Source of the DNA: Alistipes sp.
Lineage (GTDB): Bacteria > Bacteroidota > Bacteroidia > Bacteroidales > Rikenellaceae
NCBI GenBank assembly: GCA_029060215.1
Contig: JAIDUK010000005.1
Location: 23,186-87,185 of the forward strand
Length of the DNA stretch: 64,000 bases
Direction: 5' to 3'
Shown here: piece after piece, positions 1-8,041 of the stretch
Position numbering within the stretch: position 1 is the first letter of the stretch
How the letters are laid out: each line of letters opens with the position of its first letter
Position numbers and translations under genes: made by a program
The notes under the pieces: model-generated
Told to the model about the DNA's origin: nothing
Databases searched by the model: none
Seen by the model: only the letters and a program-made list of their open reading frames with translations

Positions 1-276
1 CCGGGCCACCGCGCCGAAAATCCGCGCCGAAACAGCGCGGCGCTCCTCGTCGGGCAAAGCCCTGTTGAGCGCCTTCATGGCCGCCCGCAACTCCACCTTG
101 TCCATACGCTCCCGCTTTTTCTCCCGGCAATACACGCCGGCCAAGGTGCCTGCATTGCAAATAAAGAACACGACACCCGCCGCAAGGCATGCTTCGACAT
201 GGGTTGCGGCTCCGACCGCAACCAAAAGGAACGACAGGATCATTCCGACAACCGGATATCCGAAACCTCTTTTCAT
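1..276 (-). CDS. Hypothetical small membrane protein, cut by the left edge
   Basis: An open frame reads leftward from an ATG at 276-274 to the window edge, 92 codons without a stop, so the C-terminus is missing. The N-terminus begins MKRGFGYPVVGM and carries two hydrophobic stretches (about residues 6-25 and 28-45) separated by a short polar turn. A strongly charged cytoplasmic-type segment follows (CREKKRERMDKVELRAAMKA). I do not recognise the family. It is divergent from the sdhC operon across a 244-base gap. The membrane topology is readable, but the gene call rests only on an open frame with plausible composition. Confidence 0.5.
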   Translation of the reverse strand, partial: MKRGFGYPVVGMILSFLLVAVGAATHVEACLAAGVVFFICNAGTLAGVYCREKKRERMDKVELRAAMKALNRALPDEERRAVSARIFGAVAR

Positions 277-421
277 AGATCCGCGCAAAAACCATCGCCG
301 CCAACGCAGCGGCCGTTCGGCATTAATACGTTACAAGATAGCCAATCTTCATCGACTGTCCAAATATTTTCCGCGCTCCGGTTCGAGGCCGCCTATCGCG
401 AAGACAATCAAACCGATTTTC

Positions 422-452
422 TTTGTTATTCCGCAAACAATACCTATCTTTG
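422..452 (+). promoter_or_regulatory. Bacteroidetes-type promoter of the sdhC-frdA-frdB operon
   Basis: TTTG at 422-425, 19 bases, then TATCTTTG at 445-452. This is an exact match to the phylum's -33/-7 form (TTTG, 19-21 bases, TAnnTTTG). Transcription would start near 456 and leave a leader of about 65 bases before the sdhC start. Confidence 0.75.
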
Positions 453-520
453 CGGCAGCTTGCCGCGGCAAGCCCCGTTTCCGGCAACACGAACATTACA
501 AATATAACAAATTTATCCCT

Positions 521-1225
521 ATGAGCTGTTTTCTCTGCAATTCATCGGTGGGCAAGAAGCTGGTGATGAGCGTCTCGGGCTGCGTGCTGGTGCTCTTCAT
601 CCTCTTCCACATGTCCATGAACCTGACGGCGATCTTCTCGCCCGAAGCCTACAACACGATCTGCTCGCTGCTGGGCGCCAACTGGTATGCGCTGGTAGCG
701 ACGGCCGGTCTGGCAGCCATCGTGGCGCTGCACTTCATCTACGCCATCGTCCTGACGCTGAACAACTACCGCGCGCGCGGCTCGCAGCGCTACGAGGTGA
801 CGGTCAAGGAGCGCGGCGTGTCGTGGGCTTCGAAAAACATGCTCGTGCTGGGCTTCATCGTAGTGGGCGGTCTGGCGCTCCACCTGTTCAACTTCTGGGC
901 GAAGATGCAGTTGGTGGAACTGACGGGCAGCCATGTGAACTCGCTGGGCTACGCCCCCACCGACGGAGCGACGCTGATCGCCTACACCTTCTCGCAGTGG
1001 TACTATGTACTGATCTATCTGGTATGGTTCGCCGCCCTGTGGTTCCACCTGACCCACGGCGTGTGGTCGATGTTCCAGACCGCAGGCTGGGCCAACGACA
1101 CGTGGTACCCGCGCCTGAAGTGCATCGCCAACATCGTGGCCACGATCGTATTCCTCGGCTTCGCGGCAGTGGTCGCGATCTACTTCGCCAAGAGCCTCTG
1201 CCCCTGCTGCGCAGGCGCCTGCTAA
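521..1225 (+). CDS. sdhC: Succinate dehydrogenase/fumarate reductase cytochrome b subunit
   Basis: This is the membrane anchor of complex II, linking the FAD/iron-sulfur subunits to menaquinone through haem b. The 234-residue protein starts at [13 protein letters not shown]. The frame is open further upstream, but only from here does it resemble the family, and the promoter at 422-452 lies inside the longer version. Five hydrophobic segments are visible. Histidines at residues 30, 71, 121 and 176 sit in or beside them and are good candidates for the four axial ligands of a di-haem b558-type anchor, as in Bacillus and Wolinella. frdA follows after 34 bases. The enzyme probably works mainly as a fumarate reductase in an anaerobic gut bacterium; that direction is inferred from the lineage. 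Confidence 0.93.
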   Translation: MSCFLCNSSVGKKLVMSVSGCVLVLFILFHMSMNLTAIFSPEAYNTICSLLGANWYALVATAGLAAIVALHFIYAIVLTLNNYRARGSQRYEVTVKERGVSWASKNMLVLGFIVVGGLALHLFNFWAKMQLVELTGSHVNSLGYAPTDGATLIAYTFSQWYYVLIYLVWFAALWFHLTHGVWSMFQTAGWANDTWYPRLKCIANIVATIVFLGFAAVVAIYFAKSLCPCCAGAC

Positions 1226-1259
1226 CATACATTCGGACAATCTAACGCACACAACGAAC

Positions 1260-3206
1260 ATGGCTTTCAAATTAGATGCTAAAATTCCCGCCGGCGAACT
1301 CGCCCAGAAGTGGAGCAGCCACAAGGCGGCGATCAAAGTCGTAAGCCCCGCCAACAAGCGCAAACTCGACGTCATCATCGTCGGTACGGGTCTGGGCGGC
1401 GCCTCCGCAGCCGCCTCGCTCGGCGAGCTGGGTTACAACGTCAAGATATTCTGCATACAGGATTCGCCCCGCCGCGCCCACTCGATCGCAGCGCAGGGCG
1501 GTATCAATGCGGCCAAGAACTACCAGAACGACAACGATTCGGTCTACCGCCTGTTCTACGACACGATCAAGGGCGGCGACTACCGTGCCCGCGAAGCCAA
1601 CGTCTACCGTTTGGCCGAGGTTTCGAACCTGATCATCGACCAATGCGTGGCGCAGGGCGTGCCGTTCGCCCGCGAATACGGCGGCCTGCTGGCCAACCGT
1701 TCGTTCGGCGGCGCGCAGGTGTCGCGTACGTTCTATGCCCGCGGACAGACGGGCCAGCAGCTTCTGCTGGGCGCCTATGCCGCGCTGAACAAGGAGATCG
1801 CCGCAGGTTCGGTCAAGAGCTACCCGCGTCATGAGATGCTCGACATCGTGGTCGAGGACGGCGAGGCCAAGGGCATCATCGCCCGCAACTTGGTCACGGG
1901 CGAAATCGAGCGCCACGGAGCCCATGCGGTGGTCATCGCCACGGGCGGCTACGGCAACGTCTTCTTCCTGTCGACCAACGCCATGGCTTCGAACGGTTCG
2001 GCGGCATTCCAGTGCTACCGCAAGGGGGCAGGCTTCGCCAACCCCTGCTTCACGCAGATCCACCCCACCTGCATCCCCGTCCACGGCGACCAGCAGTCGA
2101 AGCTGACCCTCATGTCGGAATCGCTACGCAACGACGGCCGCATCTGGGTGCCCAAGAAGCTGGAAGACGTGAAAGCCATCCGCTCGGGTGCCAAGAAACC
2201 TTCGGACATCGCCGAGGAAGACCGCGACTACTATCTGGAGCGCCGCTACCCGGCGTTCGGCAACCTCGTGCCGCGCGACGTGGCATCGCGTGCGGCCAAG
2301 GAGCGCTGCGACGCCGGCTACGGCGTCAACGAGACCGGTCTGGCCGTATTCCTCGACTTCAAGACCGCCATCGAGCGCCTCGGCAAGGAGATCATCAAGC
2401 AGCGCTACGGCAACCTCTTCGACATGTACGAGGAGATCACCGACGTGAGCCCCTACGAGGAGCCGATGCAGATCTTCCCCGCCGTGCACTACACCATGGG
2501 CGGCATCTGGGTCGACTACAACCTCATGACCACCATCCCGGGTCTCTACGCCATCGGCGAAGCCAACTTCTCCGACCACGGAGCCAACCGTCTGGGCGCT
2601 TCGGCCTTGATGCAGGGTCTGGCCGACGGCTACTTCGTGCTGCCCTACACCATCGGCGACTACCTGTCGCACAAGATTCAGGCCCCCAAGGTCAAGACCG
2701 ACACCGCAGCTTTCGACGAGGCCGAAAAGGCCGTCAAGGAGAAGATCGCCAAGCTCTTCTCGATCAAGGGCAAGCAGTCGGTCGACGACATCCACAAGAA
2801 GTTGGGCCACATCATGTGGGAGAACGTCGGCATGGCCCGTACCAAGGAGTCGCTCGAAAAGGCCATCGCCGAGATTCAGGCCCTGCGCAAGGAGTTCTGG
2901 GCAGACGTGAAGGTCGTCGGCACCGAAAACGAGTTCAACGTCGAGTTGGAGAAGGCGCTGCGTCTGGCCGACTTCCTCGAGTTGGGCGAGCTGATGGCCC
3001 GCGACGCGCTGAACCGCGAGGAGTCGTGCGGCGGGCACTTCCGTTCGGAGCACCAGACCGAAGAGGGCGAGGCCAAGCGCGACGACCAGAACTTCGTCTA
3101 CGCCGCCGTGTGGGAGTACAAGGGCATGGACCAAGCTCCGGAGCTCACCAAGGAGCCGCTCGACTTCGAGTTCGTACACCCGGCCCAGCGCAATTACAAG
3201 GACTAA
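1260..3206 (+). CDS. frdA: Fumarate reductase/succinate dehydrogenase flavoprotein subunit
   Basis: This is the catalytic FAD subunit that interconverts fumarate and succinate on the inner face of the membrane. The 648-residue length fits the family. The dinucleotide-binding glycine motif VGTGLGG lies at residues 41-47. The segment [11 protein letters not shown] (71-81) contains His74, the expected site of covalent FAD attachment. Further on come the substrate-site segment HPTCIP and the C-terminal FAD-capping segment [13 protein letters not shown]. It sits between the cytochrome b and iron-sulfur genes, 34 bases after sdhC and 37 before frdB, consistent with one transcript from the promoter at 422-452. 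The residue pattern resembles the Bacillus/Wolinella enzymes more than E. coli SdhA. Confidence 0.96.
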   Translation: MAFKLDAKIPAGELAQKWSSHKAAIKVVSPANKRKLDVIIVGTGLGGASAAASLGELGYNVKIFCIQDSPRRAHSIAAQGGINAAKNYQNDNDSVYRLFYDTIKGGDYRAREANVYRLAEVSNLIIDQCVAQGVPFAREYGGLLANRSFGGAQVSRTFYARGQTGQQLLLGAYAALNKEIAAGSVKSYPRHEMLDIVVEDGEAKGIIARNLVTGEIERHGAHAVVIATGGYGNVFFLSTNAMASNGSAAFQCYRKGAGFANPCFTQIHPTCIPVHGDQQSKLTLMSESLRNDGRIWVPKKLEDVKAIRSGAKKPSDIAEEDRDYYLERRYPAFGNLVPRDVASRAAKERCDAGYGVNETGLAVFLDFKTAIERLGKEIIKQRYGNLFDMYEEITDVSPYEEPMQIFPAVHYTMGGIWVDYNLMTTIPGLYAIGEANFSDHGANRLGASALMQGLADGYFVLPYTIGDYLSHKIQAPKVKTDTAAFDEAEKAVKEKIAKLFSIKGKQSVDDIHKKLGHIMWENVGMARTKESLEKAIAEIQALRKEFWADVKVVGTENEFNVELEKALRLADFLELGELMARDALNREESCGGHFRSEHQTEEGEAKRDDQNFVYAAVWEYKGMDQAPELTKEPLDFEFVHPAQRNYKD

Positions 3207-3243
3207 ACTTTCTGACGTACAACTTTAACGACAATCTGGAATC

Positions 3244-3987
3244 ATGAATTTCACATTGAAAATATGGCGTCAGAAAGACGCCAAGTCGAAGGGCGCTTTC
3301 GAGACCTACAAAGTCGAGAACATCTCGGCCGACACGTCGTTTCTCGAAATGCTCGACATCCTGAACAACAACCTCATCCACGAAGGCAAGGAGCCCGTGG
3401 CTTTCGACCACGACTGCCGCGAGGGCATCTGCGGCATGTGTTCGCTGCACATCGACGGCCGGGCCCACGGTCCGGGCGACGGCGCCACCACCTGCCAGAT
3501 CTACATGCGCAAGTTCAAAGACGGCGCAACGATCACCATCGAGCCGTGGCGTTCGGCGGCGTTCCCCGTCATCAAGGACTTGGTGGTGAACCGTTCGGCC
3601 TACGACCAGATTCTGCAAGCGGGCGGTTTCATCTCGGTGCGCACCAATTCGGTGCCCGACGCCAACGCCATTCCGATTCCCAAGGCCGATGCCGACGAAT
3701 CGATGGACGCCGCCGCCTGCATCGGTTGCGGGGCCTGCGCCGCCACTTGCAAGAACGGTTCGGCCATGTTGTTCGTCGCTGCGCGCGTGTCGTCGCTGGC
3801 CAAGTTGCCGCAGGGCCGCGTCGAGGGCGCCCGCCGGGCCAAGGCCATGGTGGCCAAGATGGACGAGCTGGGATTCGGCAACTGCACCAACACGGGTGCT
3901 TGCCAAGCCGAGTGCCCCAAGTCGATTTCGATCGCTCACATCGCACGCCTGAACCGCGAATTCCTCGCCGCCAAGTTCGAGGACTAA
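3244..3987 (+). CDS. frdB: Fumarate reductase/succinate dehydrogenase iron-sulfur subunit
   Basis: This subunit passes electrons between the flavin subunit and the haem anchor through three clusters. The 247-residue protein shows all the ligands. Cys58, Cys63, Cys66 and Cys84 would bind the [2Fe-2S] cluster in the N-terminal ferredoxin fold. Cys159, Cys162, Cys165 and Cys169 ([11 protein letters not shown]) would bind [4Fe-4S], and Cys214, Cys220 and Cys224 the third cluster. The spacing between Cys66 and Cys84 is long, which is seen in this branch of the family. It is the last gene of the sdhC-frdA-frdB operon and is followed by a strong terminator at 4011-4046. Confidence 0.96.
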   Translation: MNFTLKIWRQKDAKSKGAFETYKVENISADTSFLEMLDILNNNLIHEGKEPVAFDHDCREGICGMCSLHIDGRAHGPGDGATTCQIYMRKFKDGATITIEPWRSAAFPVIKDLVVNRSAYDQILQAGGFISVRTNSVPDANAIPIPKADADESMDAAACIGCGACAATCKNGSAMLFVAARVSSLAKLPQGRVEGARRAKAMVAKMDELGFGNCTNTGACQAECPKSISIAHIARLNREFLAAKFED

Positions 3988-4010
3988 GCCGTTCGGCCTT
4001 ATTTCGCATG

Positions 4011-4046
4011 CAGCCGGAGCCCAGTCAGCTGGGCTCCGGCTGTTTT
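4011..4046 (+). terminator. Intrinsic terminator of the frdB operon
   Basis: A perfect 14-bp stem (4011-4024 with 4029-4042) closed by the loop TCAG and followed by TTTT at 4043-4046. It lies 23 bases after the frdB stop. Confidence 0.85.
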
Positions 4047-4117
4047 GTGGCCCTGCGTCTTGCATACGCTCGGCAGGGCTCCGGTCCGGATGCACCGTTC
4101 CGGTCCGCCCCGAGCAT

Positions 4118-4151
4118 AAAAATTCCGGTTCGTTCGAGAACGAACCGGAAT
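4118..4151 (-). terminator. Intrinsic terminator of the PEGA lipoprotein operon
   Basis: A perfect 14-bp inverted repeat (4122-4135 with 4138-4151). On the minus strand it is followed by a run of T (4122 to 4118). It lies 36 bases past the stop of the leftward gene ending at 4188. Together with the terminator at 4011-4046 it insulates two convergent operons. Confidence 0.82.
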
Positions 4152-4187
4152 CCCAACCGGAAGGGCCGGACGTCCGGCCCTTTTCCG

Positions 4188-5168
4188 CTACCGATACTGC
4201 GGCTGCTGCGGATATTGTTGCGGGTATTGCTGAGGTTGCTGCGGGTACTGCTGCTGTGGCGGATATTGTTGATAAGGCTGCGGCGGCACCTGCTGCGGAT
4301 AGGGCTGTTGGTACTGTTGCTGTACGGACTGCATGGGTTGCGCCTGCGCCGGCTGAGACTGGGGCTGCTCCTTCGGCACCAGCTCGAAGAAACCGCTGAT
4401 TTCTTGCTGGTCGATGGCCTGACGCACGTTGAAACGCTTGATCTGGTCCTCATAGCCCTTTTTGCTCACCTTGATCTCGATCTGCACGTCGCGCGAATTC
4501 TCGTAGGTGAGGCCCAAGATGTTGAACGAACGCGTCTCCTCGAAAGGAGTGGTCATCAAATAAGTCTCGTTGGTGTTCTTCACCTCGGCCGGAACGCTGG
4601 AGATGACGCGCCAATAAACGCGAGCTCCGCGCGGGTCCGAGTCGAAAAACCATCGGATGATCGTCTGTTCCAAAGCGGACTGGCCTGCTTTGTCGCGGCT
4701 GACGCGGTTATGGGCTTCGCCGGCAACGATCGTGGGATCCTGATCGTAGACACGCTGCACCTTGGGATCGCGTTTGAACACATGGCTCGCCGTTGCCGGC
4801 CATGCGAACTGGTACTTGTTCCCTTTCAGCGGGGCGATTTTCGGCAGCAGCGCTACCTCGCCGTCCTGATAGCCGTCGAGTTTGAATACCAGTTGCACGC
4901 GGCTTTCGTACTGCGCCCGCTTGATGGCAGCGGACATGTTCTTCTTGTCGGGAGTGATGAACCCCGAGCACGGGATCGTCACCACGGCAGGCGTCGAAGC
5001 GCAGATCAGCTGGCCGTTCAGGTAGACCGCGGCTCCGGCCGGTTCGCTGGTCAGTGTGACGGTTTGATTCTGTATCCCGCTGTAAACGGGGCCTTTGGCA
5101 AGGAGCGTTCCCGAGCAAGCGGCGGCAAGGAAGCACAAACCGAGGATTCGAGCTGAAAATATTTTCAT
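4188..5168 (-). CDS. PEGA-domain exported protein with a Pro/Gln-rich tail
   Basis: The 326-residue protein starts with a hydrophobic export signal (MKIFSARILGLCFLAAACSG). The cysteine could be a lipidation site, but the -3 residue is Ala, so lipoprotein status is uncertain. Residues from about 35 to 60 (TLTSEPAGAAVYLNG) match the PEGA-type surface repeat. A middle region of unknown function follows. From about residue 160 comes a module (WFFDSDPRGARVYWR to GFFELVPKEQ) shared with the neighbouring gene almost base for base. The last 60 residues are a low-complexity tail of PQQYPQQ-like repeats, as in surface-exposed or cell-wall-associated tails. It is the second gene of a leftward pair, 19 bases after the first. 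No specific function can be assigned. Confidence 0.75.
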   Translation of the reverse strand: MKIFSARILGLCFLAAACSGTLLAKGPVYSGIQNQTVTLTSEPAGAAVYLNGQLICASTPAVVTIPCSGFITPDKKNMSAAIKRAQYESRVQLVFKLDGYQDGEVALLPKIAPLKGNKYQFAWPATASHVFKRDPKVQRVYDQDPTIVAGEAHNRVSRDKAGQSALEQTIIRWFFDSDPRGARVYWRVISSVPAEVKNTNETYLMTTPFEETRSFNILGLTYENSRDVQIEIKVSKKGYEDQIKRFNVRQAIDQQEISGFFELVPKEQPQSQPAQAQPMQSVQQQYQQPYPQQVPPQPYQQYPPQQQYPQQPQQYPQQYPQQPQYR

Positions 5169-5187
5169 CGTGATTCGTTTTTACGGA

Positions 5188-5970
5188 TTAATACTGCTGT
5201 TCTTTGGGCACCAGTTCGAAGAAACCGCTGATTTCTTGCTGGTCGATAGCTTGACGCACGTTGAAACGCTTGATTTGGTCCTCGTAGCCGCGCTTGCTGA
5301 CCTTGATTTCGATCTGCACGTCGCGCGAATTCTCGTAGGTGAGGCCCAAGATGTTGAACGAACGCGTCTCCTCGAAAGGAGTGGTCATCAAATAAGTCTC
5401 GTTGGTATTCTTCACCTCGGCCGGAACGCTGGAGATGACACGCCAGAAGATGCGCGCGCCACGGGGATCGGAATCGAAGTACCAGCGGACGATGGTGCGC
5501 TCCAGATCGGTGCGCCCGGGAGTGTCGCGGGATACCCGGCCTGCGGGCTCCGACGCCCGAACGGGCAGCTCGACGTAATTGGCCGGCTCTTCCTTGCGTT
5601 GCATGGGAACATAATAAGTTTCGGAATCGGGCTTCGTTATGGCGCCCGTACCGGCATCGACGGCGAAACCGGGGATGCCGCCCAAAACGATATTCCACAA
5701 AGTCGTCGCGTTGAATTTTTTCCGGACCGTCACGTGCCCGTCTTCATAGCCCGGAGCCTGAGCGGTGATCTCGGAAGGTTTGAACCCGCGTTTGACTTTT
5801 ACCTGAACGGGAAAATAGACGTCGGACTTCCTTTCGCCGTCGACGGTCAGTTCGACGGGAACCGTCATCGAATCGTTGGTGAGCGTAATTTTGGATTTCG
5901 AGCCGTTGAAAATCGTGGCGCACGAACTGCACAGCAGCAGTCCCAACGGTACAATCCATGATTTTTTCAT
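5188..5970 (-). CDS. PEGA-like lipoprotein, paralogue of the next gene
   Basis: The 260-residue protein has an export signal ending in LLLCSSCATIFNGS, the CATIFNG form common in Bacteroidetes lipoproteins of this kind, so a lipid-anchored envelope protein is likely. A PEGA-like segment (VPVELTVDGERKSDVYFPVQ) lies near residues 36-56, and a hydrophobic stretch (LWNIVLGGIPGFAVDA) near 91-106. The C-terminal module from WYFDSDPRGARIFWR onward is nearly identical to that of the downstream gene, but the Pro/Gln tail is absent. It appears to be the first gene of the pair, read from a promoter at 6289-6320 after a leader of roughly 310 bases. The function is unknown. Confidence 0.78.
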   Translation of the reverse strand: MKKSWIVPLGLLLCSSCATIFNGSKSKITLTNDSMTVPVELTVDGERKSDVYFPVQVKVKRGFKPSEITAQAPGYEDGHVTVRKKFNATTLWNIVLGGIPGFAVDAGTGAITKPDSETYYVPMQRKEEPANYVELPVRASEPAGRVSRDTPGRTDLERTIVRWYFDSDPRGARIFWRVISSVPAEVKNTNETYLMTTPFEETRSFNILGLTYENSRDVQIEIKVSKRGYEDQIKRFNVRQAIDQQEISGFFELVPKEQQY

Positions 5971-6057
5971 AGAGTAAGTTTGGAATTAGGGACCGGTCCC
6001 ACGGTCGGAAGGCTGTTCGTGTCAGGACATAAAAAACGTGGGACAATACCTTTATCC

Positions 6058-6175
6058 GTCTTCTGAGGTCTTCGACTACCTTGTACAACAAATAATGAGT
6101 AAAGCCCACGAATGTTCGTGAGCGTTTACGCCTTACTCTTGCTGTACTAATGAAATTGTCGAAGTTTCAGAAGAC
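6058..6175 (-). ncRNA. Structured RNA, leader element or small RNA (6S-like rod shape)
   Basis: The sequence folds into a long rod. 6058-6066 pairs with 6167-6175 (9 bp), and CTTCGAC pairs with GTCGAAG just inside. GTACAACAA faces TTGCTGTAC, and a terminal hairpin has GTAAA/TTTAC and CACGAA/TTCGTG stems. The minus strand is favoured because an exact promoter at 6289-6320 transcribes it. Wobble pairs do not decide the strand, since both readings contain some. On the minus strand a run of six T lies at 6036-6031 without a clear hairpin before it. It could be a cis-acting leader of the PEGA lipoprotein genes, or a separate 6S-like RNA (a rod with a central bubble). No family assignment is proven. 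Confidence 0.38.
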
Positions 6176-6288
6176 AAGATTAAAGCTAACGCTTTTTATG
6201 TGTGCGGCAGCAACTATGCTGCCGGATGGGTTTCAAAAAATGATTTTTCCGTTATTTCCTCATAGGCGCAATCGTATTTATTTGGTAA

Positions 6289-6320
6289 CAAAAATAATAC
6301 ATGCCTTTTAGATTGCCAAA
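6289..6320 (-). promoter_or_regulatory. Promoter of the PEGA lipoprotein operon and its structured leader
   Basis: On the minus strand, TTTG (6320-6317), 20 bases, then TATTTTTG (6296-6289), an exact match to the Bacteroidetes form. The -33 box lies inside CAAATAAATTTGGCAAT, a 17-mer that is also present, with one change, at the surE promoter. The predicted leader to the start at 5970 is about 310 bases. Confidence 0.7.
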
Positions 6321-6461
6321 TTTATTTGCATCTTTCCCCCGGCCATGCGTTCCGGCCCGCAGCGAATTCGGCCGCTGCTCGCTCCCACGGCCGCAAACAA
6401 ACAACCGCCCGTTCCGAGAAGAGCAGGCAAGCCGCCCTGCCGAAACCACAGAACACCCGGC

Positions 6462-6481
6462 TTGCTAAAACGTTTTAACAA
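6462..6481. promoter_or_regulatory. LacI-type palindromic operator, copy 1
   Basis: TTGCTAAAACGTTTTAACAA is a near-perfect 20-bp palindrome with the central CG typical of LacI-family operators. It lies about 98 bases upstream of the -7 box of the PspC operon and 142 bases upstream of the leftward promoter. An almost identical site occurs at 62199-62216. Confidence 0.6.
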
Positions 6482-6554
6482 CACCTGCCGCCCCGTTTTT
6501 ATAATAGGTGCGAAAATTTTTTCGGATGAAATTACAAAAAACAAAGTACTTTGT

Positions 6555-6586
6555 ATTGCATAATACCAAAATGTGCATTATATTTG
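6555..6586 (+). promoter_or_regulatory. Promoter of the PspC/PadR operon
   Basis: TATATTTG at 6579-6586 is an exact -7 element. ATTG at 6555-6558, 20 bases upstream, serves as a slightly imperfect -33. Transcription would start near 6590, about 50 bases before the first gene. Confidence 0.65.
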
Positions 6587-6640
6587 CAGTGTAAAAATAG
6601 CCCGGTCCGCCGGACGGACCCCGCAACGACCTCGAAAAAG

Positions 6641-7150
6641 ATGAAAGAAACGATTCACGCGAACATAGGCTCGGTAGCCTTCATCCTCGACTGCGACGCC
6701 TACGCCGCGCTCGCAAACTATCTGGACGAACTGCGCAGCCGGCTGCCGGAGCACGACACGGAGACGCTCGACGACATCGAACGCCACTTCGCCGAAATCT
6801 TCGGCGAACGCATCGCCTCGCCGATGCAGGTGGTGACGCTCGAAATGGTCGACAGCGCGATTGCGCGCATGGGCCGCCCCTCGGACTTCGGCGAACAGCG
6901 CGACGCGGCACAACGGGAAACTCCCGGCAGCTCCGGCACGCTGCACCCCCTGCGCCGCTCGACGACGGACCGTTCGATAGCCGGCATTTGCAGCGGAGTA
7001 GCCCGATTCTTCGGCACCGACCCGACGCTCGTACGGCTCGTGACCCTGCTGCTGTTCCTCTTCGGCGGCCTTTCGCTCTGGGTCTACCTCATCCTGTGGA
7101 TCGTCATCCCGGAAGAGGAGCCCAGCACCGCGACCAACAAAAAACACTGA
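6641..7150 (+). CDS. PspC-domain membrane protein with a conserved N-terminal cytoplasmic domain
   Basis: The 169-residue protein starts at MKETIHANIGSVAF; the open frame before it overlaps the promoter. Residues 1-85 form a soluble domain with alternating acidic and hydrophobic residues, homologous to the start of the protein at 8926-10227. Residues from about 103 are a PspC domain (DRSIAGICSGVARFFGTDP) ending in a hydrophobic helix (LLLFLFGGLSLWVYLILWIVIP). PspC proteins sense or transmit envelope stress in other bacteria; that role is inferred here. A second, minimal PspC gene starts 7 bases after the stop and a PadR regulator comes next, so this is the first gene of an operon that probably controls its own expression. 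Confidence 0.82.
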   Translation: MKETIHANIGSVAFILDCDAYAALANYLDELRSRLPEHDTETLDDIERHFAEIFGERIASPMQVVTLEMVDSAIARMGRPSDFGEQRDAAQRETPGSSGTLHPLRRSTTDRSIAGICSGVARFFGTDPTLVRLVTLLLFLFGGLSLWVYLILWIVIPEEEPSTATNKKH

Positions 7151-7156
7151 AATACG

Positions 7157-7360
7157 ATGGAAACGAACAACCGACTTTACCGCACCCGCGACAGCATCAT
7201 CGCAGGCGTCTGCGGCGGACTGGCCGACTACTTCGGACTGGACCGCACGCTGATCCGCATCGCCACGGCGATCCTGATCCTCTTCGGCGGGCTCTCGCTC
7301 TGGGTCTACATCATCCTGTGGATCCTCATCCCCAAGGCGCCCGCACAACTTAACCCCTGA
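7157..7360 (+). CDS. Minimal PspC-domain protein
   Basis: The 67-residue protein is little more than a PspC domain: NRLYRTRDSIIAGVCGGLAD, then YFGLDRTLIRIATAILILFG, then a membrane helix ending in ILWILIPKAP. Its C-terminal half is very similar to that of the preceding gene, which suggests duplication within the operon. It starts 7 bases after the previous gene and ends 6 bases before padR. By analogy with PspC it would sit in the inner membrane and respond to envelope damage. Nothing in the sequence identifies its partner, though the neighbouring PspC proteins are candidates. Confidence 0.82.
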   Translation: METNNRLYRTRDSIIAGVCGGLADYFGLDRTLIRIATAILILFGGLSLWVYIILWILIPKAPAQLNP

Positions 7361-7365
7361 CCGTC

Positions 7366-7701
7366 ATGGCTGAAGACAACGTAAAGGCACAGATGCGCAA
7401 AGGCATCTTGGAGTATTGCATACTGGCCATACTCTCGCGGGAGGATTCCTACGCCCCGAAGATCATCGCCGAGCTCAAGGCGGCGGAGATGATCGTGGTC
7501 GAGGGAACGCTCTACCCGATTCTGACCCGGCAGAAGAACGCCGGACTGCTGACCTACCGCTGGGAGGAGTCGCCGCAGGGCCCCCCCCGCAAATACTACA
7601 CGCTCACCGACAAGGGCCGCGACTATCTGGCCACTCTGGACGAAGCGTGGGACGAGCTGGTGCGGCAGATCGGCACCATCCGCCACGGAAAAAGCGTATA
7701 A
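7366..7701 (+). CDS. PadR-family transcriptional regulator
   Basis: The 111-residue protein is a typical small PadR: MRKGILEYCILAILSREDSY, then the winged-helix segment with VVEGTLYPILTRQKNAGLLT and the wing RKYYTLTDKGRDYLATL, then a short C-terminal helix for dimerisation. PadR proteins repress small stress operons, often including their own gene, and are relieved by a ligand or phenolic compound. In Bacteroidetes a PadR gene beside PspC-domain genes is a common arrangement. It is the last gene of the tight PspC-PspC-PadR cluster, with a terminator at 7787-7807 before the DUF2807 gene. The ligand is unknown. Confidence 0.9.
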   Translation: MAEDNVKAQMRKGILEYCILAILSREDSYAPKIIAELKAAEMIVVEGTLYPILTRQKNAGLLTYRWEESPQGPPRKYYTLTDKGRDYLATLDEAWDELVRQIGTIRHGKSV

Positions 7702-8041
7702 CAAAACCCATCTATATACTCGATGTACCAACGTCATTGAACCGTAATTCTAAATCCGAACGCTGTAGCTCGCGGCTGTTGCCGCGCCCCGCTAAGAGCG
7801 GGGTTTTATGAGTAATCGCTGCTCCCACCCCCAACTGCGGCAGCAGGCGAGAGCAATCGGAACTTGTTCGGATTGCCGAGCCGCCACAGCAGACGCGGAA
7901 CTTGTTCCGCAAACCCCCGCCTCAGGCAGGGGCTTCGGTCGGAAAACCGGAAGAACCGAAATTACAGCACCGTTGGTACAACAAGATATATAATCGCACG
8001 ACAAAAGACCTCAACCCACTTTCCAACAACATCTTACGACT
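7702..8041 (+). other. 340-base hairpin-rich gap between padR and the DUF2807 gene
   Basis: No gene is visible. It contains a hairpin at 7771-7786 (CGCGGC TGTT GCCGCG) abutting a terminator at 7787-7807, followed by several more short inverted repeats such as GCGGAACTTGTTCCGC and CCCCGCC/GGGG pairs between about 7905 and 7960. No clear promoter box was found before 8042. Confidence 0.6.
7787..7807 (+). terminator. Intrinsic terminator after padR
   Basis: CCCCGCT (7787-7793), loop AAG, AGCGGGG (7797-7803), then TTTT. The perfect 7-bp GC-rich stem lies 85 bases after the padR stop. Confidence 0.75.

Larger units (their letters stand above)
5971..6640. other. 670-base gene-free region between divergent operons
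   Basis: No convincing gene lies here. It holds the long folded leader of the PEGA operon (about 6285 down to 5971), its promoter at 6289-6320, a LacI-type palindrome at 6462-6481 and the rightward promoter of the PspC operon at 6555-6586. Part of it is clearly more AT-rich than the flanking genes. Confidence 0.7.

Noticed and set aside
542..1378. A long antisense open frame of 278 codons opposite sdhC and frdA
   Set aside because: It is opposite a gene with clear haem-ligand histidines and family motifs, and its composition (rich in Arg, His, Val) is what GC-rich antisense frames give.
5744..6109. Small leftward open frame upstream of the PEGA gene
   Set aside because: It overlaps the PEGA coding region in another frame and lies in the folded leader; no homology or start signal supports it.
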